Shown here: in pieces, positions 63,714-64,000 of the stretch
Layout of the letters: the number at the start of each line of letters is the position of its first letter
Position numbering within the stretch: position 1 is the first letter of the stretch
NCBI GenBank assembly: GCA_017305195.1
Contig: JAFKMU010000067.1
Span: forward strand, 1 to 64,000
Direction: 5' to 3'
DNA length: 64,000 nt
Source of the DNA: Verrucomicrobiota bacterium
GTDB lineage: Bacteria > Verrucomicrobiota > Verrucomicrobiia > Chthoniobacterales > Terrimicrobiaceae
The notes under the pieces: model-generated
The model's database searches: none
Told to the model about the DNA's origin: nothing
Seen by the model: the letters and a program-made list of their open reading frames with translations, nothing else
Position numbers and translations under genes: made by a program

Positions 63714-64000
63714 ATGCTACCGTCCCATCATCTGCCCCAGCTCATCATCAACCGCATTGACGGCGCGATCCGCAGGCTTCGCGAAGAGATATGGCAGGAG
63801 TTCCTGCCGGTCGATGTATCGGCTACTCCTTCCGGCCCCCGGCAATACGATGTCGAGCAGGCGCGGCGGCAGCCATTGGGTCCGGTCCAGCCATGTTCGT
63901 TTTGGGGAAGGTTGTTTGATCAGAGATGGTATCGGTTCGATATTCCCTCCTCGAGTGAGCCATTCTGGCTGAACTGGCGTAGTCAGAGCGAGGATACGCT
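63714..64000 (+). CDS. GH38 alpha-mannosidase 3, N-terminal part (3' end outside window)
   Basis: The frame from ATG 63714 is open to the window edge. Its 95 residues include LPQLIINRIDGAIRRLREEI, LGPVQPCSFWGRLFDQRWYR and the start of the next strand EPFWLNWRSQSEDT. This fits the N-terminal beta domain of long GH38 mannosidases, and has the same layout as mannosidase 1 (LTETRIERSLERLATEIYPE, then GEAWGPAWDTSWFRV). The catalytic motifs lie outside. Only 24 bases separate it from the fifth cassette gene, so it is probably part of the cassette 2 operon. Confidence 0.65.
   Translation, partial: MLPSHHLPQLIINRIDGAIRRLREEIWQEFLPVDVSATPSGPRQYDVEQARRQPLGPVQPCSFWGRLFDQRWYRFDIPSSSEPFWLNWRSQSEDT

Overview
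The window looks like chromosomal DNA of a GC-rich, polysaccharide-degrading member of the Verrucomicrobiota (Chthoniobacter/Terrimicrobium-like). This is inferred from two complete four-gene pseudopilin cassettes of the kind named Verru_Chthon cassette A-D, hybrid GntR/LacI regulators, a PEP-CTERM exported protein, a MoxR/DUF58/BatA-type operon and many secreted or cytoplasmic carbohydrate-active enzymes. No rRNA, complete tRNA or CRISPR array was seen.

Layout. 1-8.5 kb is an accessory zone: the 3' end of an RHS polymorphic toxin with a downstream immunity candidate, an orphan RHS tip, an IS110-family element, three decayed REP-associated (RAYT-type) transposase relics and a frameshifted adhesin-like gene. 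At 8.5 kb and again at 54.3 kb lies the same module: the first 38 nt of a tRNA-Arg(UCU) gene plus the N-terminal remnant of a tyrosine integrase. The two copies are direct repeats 45.7 kb apart, so they may mark the edges of an old island. Just inside these edges is a gene graveyard: an IS3 element with a deleted transposase, and fragments of a sodium:solute symporter, a GH130-like phosphorylase, a 2-dehydro-3-deoxygalactonokinase and others.

The interior (11-52.6 kb) is intact. It holds a sialate O-acetylesterase-like enzyme divergent from a clan-A glycosidase (11.2-15.0 kb). Cassette 1 follows (15.4-23.9 kb): GntR/LacI regulator, B, C, A, a fifth gene and an esterase on the minus strand, with D divergent. 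Next come a second paralogous regulator and two secreted glycan proteins (24.0-29.2 kb). A seven-gene MoxR/DUF58/VWA/DUF4175-like operon occupies 29.4-40.1 kb. Then come a PEP-CTERM protein and an unanchored paralogue, a GH78 rhamnosidase, and an operon of two GH38 alpha-mannosidases plus an MFS carrier that meets an SGNH hydrolase tail to tail.

Beyond the second repeat (54.7-64 kb) are a secreted protein of unknown role, a third GntR/LacI regulator, and cassette 2 (D, B, C, A, fifth gene), followed 24 bp later by a third GH38 gene that runs off the window.

The most interesting pattern is the repeated architecture: a sugar-sensor-type regulator, a set of minor-pseudopilin-like proteins (resembling GspH, GspI, GspJ and GspK), a conserved fifth protein that overlaps the A gene by 8 bases in both cassettes, and a carbohydrate-active enzyme at the operon end. 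I read this as a carbohydrate-responsive exported pseudopilus-tip module; that function is inference. Short inverted repeats of the form AAATG-N2/3-CATTT occur in three of the divergent promoters of the interior and may be the operators.
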